From Oscillospiraceae bacterium (GTDB taxonomy: Bacteria; Bacillota; Clostridia; Oscillospirales; Acutalibacteraceae): 20,170 nucleotides of DNA. The notes beneath the pieces are model-generated. The model was not told the DNA's origin. It saw nothing but the letters and a program-made list of their open reading frames with translations, and made no database searches. A program made the translations under genes and the position numbers. Within the stretch, counting starts at the first letter, position 1. Each line of letters starts with the position of its first letter. Location of the stretch: positions 1 through 20,170 of the forward strand of contig JAQWBK010000020.1 in NCBI GenBank assembly GCA_028706415.1. Direction: 5' to 3'. Positions 1-6,241 of the stretch are shown one piece after another.

Positions 1-157
1 GGTCACCTCTAAAAACCCCTTCCGGTGTCTTCCGGCACAATTTCCGCCGGACTGCGTCAAACCTCCTCGTAAGGCGGAAAGCCTTGCTTCGTCGGTTTTC
101 CTTGTCCGACAAAAATTCTGCTCGGAATCCGTTCAAAACAGGTTTTTAGAGGTGACC
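1..157. repeat. Structured non-coding element with 17-bp terminal inverted repeat
   Basis: The first 17 bases, GGTCACCTCTAAAAACC, are the exact reverse complement of 141-157. Between these arms are three smaller potential hairpins: CCGGC (32-36) with GCCGG (46-50), AAGGC (71-75) with GCCTT (81-85), and GTCGG (91-95) with CCGAC (106-110). No open reading frame fits. The layout, a long closing stem around several short hairpins, suits either a miniature inverted-repeat element or a multi-branched RNA. The left arm sits on the window edge, so the element may extend further and a target-site duplication cannot be checked. It lies beyond the 3' end of kdgK. Confidence 0.6.
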
Positions 158-169
158 TTATGTGGATTA

Positions 170-239
170 TACTAATCCCTGATTAAAAACATTCTATAAT
201 TTGCGAGGATGTTTTTAGTATTAATGATGGTTAATACAA
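170..239. repeat. AT-rich imperfect inverted repeat downstream of kdgK
   Basis: The sequence starts with TACTAATCCCTGATTAAAAA and ends with an imperfect complement of that start (TAATGATGG followed by TTAATA). Nineteen of the first 21 bases match a stretch at 4544-4564. Its interior (about 199-216) shares a run of 18 bases with the miniature element at 4268-4426: ATTTGCGAGGATGTTTTT on the plus strand here, and its complement there. It looks like a relic or relative of the repeat families elsewhere in the window. Confidence 0.4.
185..216 (-). terminator. Possible weak terminator hairpin after kdgK
   Basis: AAAAACAT (185-192) pairs with ATGTTTTT (209-216) across a 16-base loop. On the minus-strand transcript this follows the kdgK stop codon by about 24 bases and ends in a run of U. 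The stem is entirely A/U-rich apart from one G-C pair, so it may be inefficient or simply part of the repeat that contains it. Confidence 0.3.
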
Positions 240-1262
240 TTACCTCTGAACGCGACCGGAGGCGTCGCCGCCCGCCAATCTTTGTACCTCGGCCACCGAC
301 ACCTGATTAAAATCCCCCTCGATGGTGTGCTTTAAGCAGGATGCGGCAACAGCGAATTCAAGGGCAGCCTGATTGTCATAACCCGAAATTAGCGAGTAAA
401 TAAGGCCGGCACCAAAGCTGTCTCCCCCACCTACGCGGTCAACTATATGGATAAGATAATTTTTGCTGAAATAATAGTTTTGACCATCATAAAGCATGGC
501 AGCCCAGTTGTTATCATTGGCAGAAACCGAGCCGCGGAGTGTTATTGCAACCTTTTTTAATCCGAATTTGTCGGCCAGCTTTTTCGCCACCTCTTTATAA
601 CCCTCATGGCTGACCTTACCCGCAGACACATCGGTGTTTTCAGCTTTTATACCAAAAACATCGGCCGCATCCTCTTCGTTGGCAATGCATACATCCACAA
701 ATGGCATCAAGCCGCTCATTACCCGACCTGCCTCTTCACGTGTCCATAGGTTTTTACGGTAATTAAGGTCACAGCTTATGGTAATGTTTTTGGCTTTTGC
801 CGCCTTACAGGCTTCAAGACAAATATTAGCAACATTGCTCCCCAGAGCAGGAGTAATTCCGGTAAAATGAAACCAGCCCACACCCTCAAAAATGCTGTTC
901 CAGTCAAAATCAGTCTTATCAGCCGTAGCAATGGCCGAGCCTGCACGGTCATAAATCACCTTTGATGGCCGCTGACTTGCACCCTTTTCAAGATAATATA
1001 TGCCAACCCGCCGACCCCCGCGAACAATATTTGAGGTATCGACACCATAACGGCGAAGCGAATTGACGGCCGATTGTCCTATATCGTTTGTGGGAAGCTT
1101 TGTCACAAATGCGGCATCAAGACCGTAATTCGAAAGGGAAACGGCAACATTAGCCTCTCCTCCCCCATAAGTAGCGCCAAAGCATTCGGCTTGTATAAAA
1201 CGAGTATAACCCTCAGGGGCAAGTCGCAGCATTATCTCTCCAAATGTAATAACTTTTTTCAT
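240..1262 (-). CDS. kdgK: 2-keto-3-deoxygluconate kinase (PfkB family)
   Basis: PfkB/ribokinase-family sugar kinase of about 340 residues. It would phosphorylate 2-keto-3-deoxygluconate to KDPG, the substrate of the aldolase encoded upstream. The N-terminal region has the family GGGEANVA signature (residues 33-40) for sugar binding. The C-terminal ATP and anion-hole signature is DRVGGGDSFGAG, with catalytic Asp near residue 281. I chose the ATG at 1260-1262 because MKKVITFGEI is the normal family start. An in-frame ATG 12 bases upstream directly abuts the AAAGGA ribosome binding site, and longer extensions run into hairpin sequence. The gene follows eda on the same strand with a 213-bp gap, so co-transcription is likely. 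The KDG rather than fructose or ribose assignment rests on the aldolase neighbour and overall similarity. Confidence 0.88.
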   Translation of the reverse strand: MKKVITFGEIMLRLAPEGYTRFIQAECFGATYGGGEANVAVSLSNYGLDAAFVTKLPTNDIGQSAVNSLRRYGVDTSNIVRGGRRVGIYYLEKGASQRPSKVIYDRAGSAIATADKTDFDWNSIFEGVGWFHFTGITPALGSNVANICLEACKAAKAKNITISCDLNYRKNLWTREEAGRVMSGLMPFVDVCIANEEDAADVFGIKAENTDVSAGKVSHEGYKEVAKKLADKFGLKKVAITLRGSVSANDNNWAAMLYDGQNYYFSKNYLIHIVDRVGGGDSFGAGLIYSLISGYDNQAALEFAVAASCLKHTIEGDFNQVSVAEVQRLAGGDASGRVQR

Positions 1263-1288
1263 TTTTATGACCATTCCTTTCTGGTAGT

Positions 1289-1386
1289 CCGCAAACTTTG
1301 TGCGGTTTCGACACTTGTGTCGAAATTTTGGTCGGTGTTCGACCGAAATGCACAAATTTGCCGTTTGAAAAATTTATTTTTCAAAC
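1289..1386. other. Cluster of four tandem hairpins between eda and kdgK
   Basis: Four inverted repeats follow one another with 0-15 bases between them. They are CCGCA/TGCGG at 1289-1305; TTTCGACAC/GTGTCGAAA at 1306-1325 (perfect, 2-base loop); TTTTGGTCG/CGACCGAAA at 1326-1348 (one G-U pair); and GTTTGAAAAA/TTTTTCAAAC at 1363-1386 (perfect 10-bp stem, 4-base loop). They fill the leader of kdgK within the presumed eda-kdgK transcript. None is followed by a convincing U-run in the minus-strand direction, so they do not look like a simple terminator. A role in mRNA processing or differential stability is an inference. Confidence 0.6.
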
Positions 1387-1475
1387 TTTTTGCTCCTTTA
1401 CTTCTACTATCAGTCATATTAAACCGACTAATTTCGGACGCACAACGCGCGTCATAATAATATCCTGTCTCTCTA

Positions 1476-2438
1476 CTATTTTTGCACCAGATGAACTGCA
1501 AATCCACCCATTTCGCCTTGCAGATAAATGAACTTCATTCTGCCATTTTCATCATATCTAGCTGTATCCATGCGGAACTTGACACCCTTGCGGGATAAAT
1601 AAGCAAATGCGCGGAACAGGTAGTTTGTGCGAATGCCGATATGACCCTTGATGCCTTCTCCCATGCTTTTCATAACCTCCAGCTCCTCCCCCGCAAAAAA
1701 GGATGCGCCGGTTTCCCTCAAACCAAATCCAAACAGTTCTGAAATGTTATCGGATGTTTTCTTTGAAGTCAATTCGTCAGGCTGATTTATGCCGATATGG
1801 GCAAACTTAAATCCCAGCATCTGATCTACCGCCTGCCTTGTTAAATCGCGGATTGCATCGAAATCTCCTGCATTTATAAGCTTTGAATTTACCATCCAGC
1901 TTCCGCCGCAGGCAATTATTTTTGAAAAATCCAGATAACTGTTTAAATTTGATGCGCTTATACCCCCTGTAGGCATAAACTTCAGGTTTACATAAGGGGC
2001 AGACATGGCCTTTATCATTGCCAGCCCTCCCGCCGCTTCCGCCGGGAAGAATTTAACCACACCGAGGCCAAGACTAATCGCCTGCTCAACCTCGCTGGGT
2101 GTGGCAACCCCGGGCACCACCGGATAACCATTATCTAAGCAATGCTGCACTACCTTCGGGTTTAATCCCGGACTTACAATAAACCGCGCTCCTGCTTGAA
2201 TTGCCATATCAGCCTGCTGGGTTGTCAGTACCGTACCTGCTCCTAACAGCATTTCCGGAAATGCCTTTGTCATCAAACCAATCGCCTCGGCGGCCGCAGC
2301 CGTTCTGAAGGTAACTTCTGCGCAGGGAAGCCCCCCCTCACAAAGAGCCTCCGCCAGAGGTACGGCATCCTTGGCATTATCAATTTTCACTACCGGTACA
2401 ATTCCGATTTCCTCGATTTTTTCTAATATTGAAAACAT
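1476..2438 (-). CDS. eda: KDPG/KHG aldolase with C-terminal VOC-like domain
   Basis: Class I aldolase cleaving 2-keto-3-deoxy-6-phosphogluconate to pyruvate and glyceraldehyde 3-phosphate, and probably also 2-keto-4-hydroxyglutarate. Residues 1 to about 210 form the usual TIM barrel. Glu41 and Arg46 lie in AEVTFRT, the Schiff-base lysine is Lys129 in VVKFFPAEAAGG, and a PTGGIS phosphate loop follows. Classical Eda proteins end near 205-215 residues. This one continues to 320 with a segment beginning FKFAHIGIN that resembles a glyoxalase/VOC module. The start ATG has GGAGG eight bases upstream. It is transcribed from a near-perfect sigma-A promoter, divergent from the IclR regulator, and precedes kdgK. 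Confidence 0.9.
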   Translation of the reverse strand: MFSILEKIEEIGIVPVVKIDNAKDAVPLAEALCEGGLPCAEVTFRTAAAAEAIGLMTKAFPEMLLGAGTVLTTQQADMAIQAGARFIVSPGLNPKVVQHCLDNGYPVVPGVATPSEVEQAISLGLGVVKFFPAEAAGGLAMIKAMSAPYVNLKFMPTGGISASNLNSYLDFSKIIACGGSWMVNSKLINAGDFDAIRDLTRQAVDQMLGFKFAHIGINQPDELTSKKTSDNISELFGFGLRETGASFFAGEELEVMKSMGEGIKGHIGIRTNYLFRAFAYLSRKGVKFRMDTARYDENGRMKFIYLQGEMGGFAVHLVQK

Positions 2439-2466
2439 AAATGTCCCTCCGTATGTTCCGCTAAGC

Positions 2467-2479
2467 GAAACAGCGTTTT
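2467..2479. promoter_or_regulatory. Possible IclR/KdgR-type operator
   Basis: GAAAC-AGC-GTTTT is an imperfect palindrome resembling the GAAAC/GTTTC arms of KdgR-type boxes, as I recall them. It lies just downstream of the predicted eda transcription start, where a repressor could block the operon. The divergent IclR-family gene is the obvious candidate regulator. The match is short and there is only one copy, so this is tentative. Confidence 0.25.
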
Positions 2480-2497
2480 ATATAATGGAATATTTTT

Positions 2498-2525
2498 ATT
2501 ATAATATCATTATATTGTTTGTCAA
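2498..2525 (-). promoter_or_regulatory. Sigma-A promoter of eda-kdgK
   Basis: Read on the minus strand: TTGACA (2525-2520), a 16-base spacer, and TATAAT (2503-2498). Both hexamers match the consensus exactly. Transcription should start near 2491, giving a leader of about 50 bases before the eda ATG. Confidence 0.8.
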
Positions 2526-2533
2526 GCGATAAC

Positions 2534-2562
2534 TTGCTATATCGGTCAATAAATGATACAAT
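2534..2562 (+). promoter_or_regulatory. Sigma-A promoter of the IclR-family regulator
   Basis: TTGCTA (2534-2539), a 17-base spacer and TACAAT (2557-2562). The predicted start point is near 2569, downstream of an in-frame ATG at 2553. This supports the ATG at 2595 as the true start of the regulator. The promoter is back to back with the eda promoter, their -35 boxes nine bases apart, so one bound regulator could affect both. Confidence 0.65.
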
Positions 2563-2594
2563 GGCTCAAAACTCATCAAGAAACGAGGTGTCCC

Positions 2595-3344
2595 ATGGGA
2601 GATAATACCATTCGTTCGGCACAGCGTATCTTTTCACTTCTGGAGCTTCTGGCCGATAAAGGTCCATTGGGTGTCACCGAGCTTAGTATTGCCGCTGTGC
2701 TCAATAAAACCACGGTATTTCGCCAGCTTAACACCTTGGTAACGCTTGGATATGTCAAGAAAGATGAGCAGACAGAAAAATATTATCTTTCCTTCAAATT
2801 GTTAGAGGTTGCCGGTAACCTGCTTAAGCATATTGATATGAGAAATATGGCGCGGCCTTTTCTTGAGGAGCTTGCGGCACAATCGGAGGAAACGGTGCAC
2901 CTTGTCCAAAAGGACGGGGCTTATATAACCTATATAGATAAGGTTGAACCCACCATAAACTCGGTACGAATGGTATCCAGGGTTGGAATGCGCCAGCCGT
3001 TATACTGCACGGCGGTTGGGAAAGCCTTGTTAGCAGAGCTATCCGACCGTGAAATCCGTATTATATGGGATAACAGCATAATAAATCGGCTTACACCAAA
3101 TACTATTGTTGATTGGAAATGCTTTATAAATGAAATCGACAAGGTTCGAAAAGCCGGATATGCTCAGGATAATGAAGAAAATGAATTAGGGGTTAGATGT
3201 GTTGCGGTTGCATTGCGGGATTACACAGGGCAATCCCAACATGCCATCAGCATTTCCGCCCCGATATCGCGTTTGTCGGATGAAAAGCTTGAGTCTCTTG
3301 CTGAAAAGCTGATGAAAATTAAGTCGGAATTTACTAATCTTTAG
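2595..3344 (+). CDS. IclR-family transcriptional regulator
   Basis: About 249 residues, the normal IclR length. An N-terminal winged helix-turn-helix (residues about 7-65; recognition-helix region NKTTVFRQLNTLVTLGYV) is followed by the IclR effector-binding domain, with the typical RQPLYCTAVGKALLA segment. The start at 2595 has GAGGTG just upstream and lies downstream of the predicted transcription start, unlike the ATG at 2553. It is divergent from eda-kdgK, which suggests it senses KDG or a related keto-deoxy sugar acid and represses that operon, as KdgR does in enterobacteria. The ligand is inferred from position only. Confidence 0.88.
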   Translation: MGDNTIRSAQRIFSLLELLADKGPLGVTELSIAAVLNKTTVFRQLNTLVTLGYVKKDEQTEKYYLSFKLLEVAGNLLKHIDMRNMARPFLEELAAQSEETVHLVQKDGAYITYIDKVEPTINSVRMVSRVGMRQPLYCTAVGKALLAELSDREIRIIWDNSIINRLTPNTIVDWKCFINEIDKVRKAGYAQDNEENELGVRCVAVALRDYTGQSQHAISISAPISRLSDEKLESLAEKLMKIKSEFTNL

Positions 3345-3431
3345 TATGATTATCTGCAGTTTTCCATGATGTAATCAGTATGCGGCACAGTCTATCGGAT
3401 ATACATTAACAAAATTTCAAATTATTTACGG

Positions 3432-3460
3432 TTTACAAAAAAATTGAGTAGTGATATATT
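3432..3460 (+). promoter_or_regulatory. Sigma-A promoter of the Wzz-like gene
   Basis: TTTACA (3432-3437), a 17-base spacer and TATATT (3455-3460). The transcript would begin near 3467 with a leader of about 77 bases. That leader contains TTTCGACTTG twice (3485-3494 and 3503-3512), 18 bp apart. Confidence 0.55.
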
Positions 3461-3543
3461 TGACTTATGGTTTTTTTCTCGGAATTTCGACTTGATCCAA
3501 GCTTTCGACTTGTCAGTCTTTTTGTAAAGGAAAGGTCCTCTAA

Positions 3544-4242
3544 ATGAATAACCTCCGTTTTGACATGAAAGTAATATTCTTTATACTGAATAAACTATGG
3601 ATTTCTATTGTTGCCATAGTTGCCGGCGGGTTATTGGCACTGTTTATTTCAGTTTTTTTAATTAAACCGAGGTACGCGTCGTTTTTCACATTATGTATTC
3701 GCAATGCAGAACAGGAAACTGACAGAATAAGCAGCGCCGACATTTATGCATCTCAGTTGCTTTTACCAAGCTGCGCTACCATTATTGAAAGCAATACGGT
3801 GCTAAAAACGGTTGCCGAAAAGCTGGGTGACGGAACAACGGTTGAAGAGCTTCAAAAATATATAAGTATTTCCACTATTGAAGAGACAAATATACTTAAA
3901 ATCACCGTTATTACAAGCAATGCAAAATTTTCTTATGAAATAGGCGAGATTTTAGCTACGGTGGCTCCCCCGCTTACCAAAGGCATCATGAAAGTCGGTA
4001 TGATTGAAGTTCTGGATATGCCATTTATTATTTATGAGCCCTACCAAAGAAATCATTATTTACATTTTCTTATCGGGACTCTGTCCGGTTTATCAATCGG
4101 TGCTGCCATCATTTTCGTCTTATATAATTTTGACACCACCATAAAAGATGTTGATGATCTGTGGGGCAACTATAAGCTACCCATATTGGGAGAAGTGCCG
4201 TTTTATGACGGTAGTAAAGATGAAAAAGAAATTGAAGCTTAA
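3544..4242 (+). CDS. Wzz/YveK-type polysaccharide chain-length co-polymerase
   Basis: A 232-residue membrane protein with the two-helix topology of capsule/exopolysaccharide co-polymerases of Gram-positive bacteria (CapA/YveK/CpsC class). There is one transmembrane helix near residues 17-40, an external domain, and a second helix near 174-196. A short cytoplasmic tail contains LPILGEVP, the segment that in this family leads to the partner tyrosine kinase. It would control chain length of a surface polysaccharide with a BY-kinase. Neither a kinase nor glycosyltransferases are adjacent, so it is an orphan here. The Pro-rich stretch before the second helix is reduced. It has its own promoter, and AAGGAAAGG precedes the ATG. 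It looks more AT-rich than the genes further along. Confidence 0.8.
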   Translation: MNNLRFDMKVIFFILNKLWISIVAIVAGGLLALFISVFLIKPRYASFFTLCIRNAEQETDRISSADIYASQLLLPSCATIIESNTVLKTVAEKLGDGTTVEELQKYISISTIEETNILKITVITSNAKFSYEIGEILATVAPPLTKGIMKVGMIEVLDMPFIIYEPYQRNHYLHFLIGTLSGLSIGAAIIFVLYNFDTTIKDVDDLWGNYKLPILGEVPFYDGSKDEKEIEA

Positions 4243-4267
4243 TTATTAATAGGTACACGCAGCTATA

Positions 4268-4426
4268 ACACTGCTCTCAAGTAAAAATCAAGACATCTTT
4301 GCGGTCTGTTTTCCGCCATACAGCGTTGTTGTCGTCGGCGGGTGTCAGCCCGCTCTCCTTCTCCGCCTTGCATGACGAAAAACATCCTCGCAAATTTTGT
4401 CTCACCCTTTTATTTGAGAACAGTAT
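4268..4426 (-). repeat. Miniature inverted-repeat element, copy A (inverted orientation)
   Basis: A 159-bp element with imperfect termini, about 95 percent identical by eye to the copy at 18852-19009 but in the opposite orientation. It starts 25 bases after the stop codon of the Wzz-like gene. It has no coding capacity. Differences from the other full copy are a handful of substitutions and one extra G near one end. It would have to be mobilised in trans, since no transposase is present in the window. Confidence 0.75.
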
Positions 4427-4474
4427 AAAACGCCTCTAAGGCTCTGTTATTAACAGCGCCGACAGGCGTTTTTT
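4427..4474 (+). terminator. Rho-independent terminator, probably for the Wzz-like gene
   Basis: AAAACGCCT (4427-4435) pairs with AGGCGTTTT (4464-4472), ending in a T run. An inner hairpin of GGC-T-CTGTTA against TAACAG-C-GCC occupies 4440-4460. The terminator directly follows the miniature element, so the element seems to have inserted between the Wzz-like gene and its terminator. Confidence 0.55.
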
Positions 4475-4543
4475 GGCGCCAATATTAATTCAAACCGCCC
4501 ATCAAAATAATCCATACCGTGTTAAAATGGATAATATGGGTAA

Positions 4544-4646
4544 TACTAATCACTCATTAAAAACTTGCTGATCAGAGTGTTTATAATCGAAATAAGTTTC
4601 GAATAATGGTTGGCTTAACCGTCTTATACTAATCTCAAATAAAAGG
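4544..4646 (+). repeat. Solitary repeat ends upstream of the FAD-Rieske gene
   Basis: 4544-4564 matches 170-190 at 19 of 21 bases. 4625-4646 matches the outer end of the miniature elements at 19-20 of 22 bases; its core is ACTAATCTCAAATAAAAGG. No complete element joins these ends. The span lies in the 417-bp gene-free stretch 4243-4659, which otherwise holds copy A and the terminator. I see no convincing promoter for the next gene: a TATAAT at 4582-4587 lacks a matching -35 box. Confidence 0.4.
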
Positions 4647-4659
4647 ATGTTGTTTAAAT

Positions 4660-6123
4660 ATGCAATCTTTATGGCAGGCAGAGTGTTCATTCCCCCAGAG
4701 GGAACCCCTGAAAGAAAACCAAAGCGTTGATGTTGCGGTTATAGGTGCAGGTATGGCGGGGATTCTTACCGCCTATTTTCTACAGGAAAAGGGCTACAAG
4801 GTGGCTGTTCTTGACCGTGCAAGAATGGGCGAGGGAGAAACCGGCGGAACCACGGCTAAAATTACAGCACAGCACCGGCTTATTTATGATAAATTATTAA
4901 ATCAATACGGGGATGATATCGCGTGGCAGTATGCCCTTGCAAACAGCCGCGCCATCCGCCAATACCAAACCCTTATCGAGAATTTGAATATTGACTGCCA
5001 TTTTAAGCGTTGCCCTGCATATATTTACACAAGAGAGAGCACCGAGGAACTGGAAAAAGAAAATGAAGCTGCAATCAGACTGGGAATACCGTCATTTTTG
5101 ACCGACCACACAGAGCTTCCATTCAAGGTAAAGGGTGCTCTTTGTTTTTCCGATCAGGCGCGTTTCCATCCCCTGCTGTTTCTAAGAGCAATTGCCGAAA
5201 AGCTTACTATATATGAAAACACAAGGGTCAGGACGGTTGAAGACGGAAAGGTGTATTATGACGGCGGCAGATTAAGTGCCAATTGGGTGGTTATTGCGAC
5301 CCATTATCCGCTTATAAACTATCCGGGCTTATACTTTATGCGTATGCACCAATCCCGCTCTTATGTTCAGGCGTTGAAAGGTGTGCCCGAAATGTCGGGC
5401 ATGTATCTCGACCAAAAAGATAGCGGTTTATCATTCCGAAGTGAGGGCGATACTCTGCTTTTGGGCGGAGCAGGGCACAGAACAGGGAAAAATCCTGCGG
5501 CTTCAGGGGCAACCGGCAATTATGAAAGATTAAAGCATGTTGCAACCCGCCTGTATCCCAAAGCAGAGCTGAGTAATTCATGGTCGGCGCAGGATTGCAT
5601 AACCGGAGACGGTGTACCCTATATAGGAAAATATTCCCCCTCTACCCCCCGTCTTCTTGTAGCTACCGGCTTTAATAAATGGGGCATGACAAGCTCGATG
5701 GTGGCGGCTACCCTTCTTACGGATAGAATAACCGGTGCAGGCAACGAATGTATGCCGGCTTTTTCACCTCAGCGTTTTTCCATGAAATCAATAGCAGTTA
5801 ACTTTGTGGACGACGGTCTGCAATCGACCAAAGGTCTTTTGTCACAGGCATTTCATTTTCCGATTAAGGAACTTGATGAGCTGCCCAAAGGCAAGGGAGA
5901 CATCGTTGACTATAAGGGGAAAAAGGTGGGAGCATATAAAGCCGAAAACGGTGAGGTGTTTCTGGTTTCTACCCGCTGCCCCCATCTTGGATGCGAATTG
6001 AAATGGAATCCTGACGAACTATCCTGGGATTGCCCTTGCCACGGCTCCCGTTTCGACATTAACGGAAAATGGATAAGCAGTCCCGCGGTGAATAATCTGC
6101 CCAAACATCATCTGAAAACCTGA
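4660..6123 (+). CDS. FAD-dependent oxidoreductase with C-terminal Rieske [2Fe-2S] domain
   Basis: A 487-residue fusion resembling the Bacillus YhfW type. Residues about 23-390 form a DAO-family (glycine/D-amino-acid oxidase-like) flavoprotein with the dinucleotide fold VIGAGMAG (GxGxxG, residues 29-34). Residues about 400-487 are a Rieske domain. Cluster ligands are Cys440 and His442 (CPHLGC) plus Cys458 and His461 (CPCHGS). Cys445 and Cys460 are the pair that forms the stabilising disulfide in bc1-type Rieske proteins. The substrate is unknown. Electrons probably pass between flavin and cluster to or from an unidentified partner. There is no signal peptide, so it is probably cytoplasmic. An AAAGGA site lies about 12 bases before the ATG. 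No metabolic partner gene is adjacent. Confidence 0.87.
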   Translation: MQSLWQAECSFPQREPLKENQSVDVAVIGAGMAGILTAYFLQEKGYKVAVLDRARMGEGETGGTTAKITAQHRLIYDKLLNQYGDDIAWQYALANSRAIRQYQTLIENLNIDCHFKRCPAYIYTRESTEELEKENEAAIRLGIPSFLTDHTELPFKVKGALCFSDQARFHPLLFLRAIAEKLTIYENTRVRTVEDGKVYYDGGRLSANWVVIATHYPLINYPGLYFMRMHQSRSYVQALKGVPEMSGMYLDQKDSGLSFRSEGDTLLLGGAGHRTGKNPAASGATGNYERLKHVATRLYPKAELSNSWSAQDCITGDGVPYIGKYSPSTPRLLVATGFNKWGMTSSMVAATLLTDRITGAGNECMPAFSPQRFSMKSIAVNFVDDGLQSTKGLLSQAFHFPIKELDELPKGKGDIVDYKGKKVGAYKAENGEVFLVSTRCPHLGCELKWNPDELSWDCPCHGSRFDINGKWISSPAVNNLPKHHLKT

Positions 6124-6170
6124 TTTCATAAGAAATACGCAAAAATATGATAATAATTCCCTTAATTCAA

Positions 6171-6199
6171 TTGACTATTTTTTCACAAAGGAGTACAAT
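6171..6199 (+). promoter_or_regulatory. Sigma-A promoter of serC-serA
   Basis: TTGACT (6171-6176), a 17-base spacer and TACAAT (6194-6199). The leader of about 35 bases contains CCATT and AATGG, a small hairpin just before the GGAGG ribosome binding site. No T-box or serine-responsive leader is visible. Confidence 0.7.
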
Positions 6200-6241
6200 A
6201 AAATGAAATAAAAATCCCATTAATAATGGAGGTAAATTCCC

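Noticed and set aside
1265..1507. Small minus-strand reading frame across the eda-kdgK gap
   Set aside because: It runs through the hairpin cluster, overlaps eda, has no ribosome binding site and no recognisable protein features.
2553..2594. Earlier ATG for the IclR-family gene
   Set aside because: It overlaps the predicted -10 box and so lies upstream of the probable transcription start; family alignment begins near the ATG at 2595.
6200..6241. Riboswitch or T-box before serC
   Set aside because: The leader is only about 35 bases with one tiny hairpin; no T-box sequence is visible.
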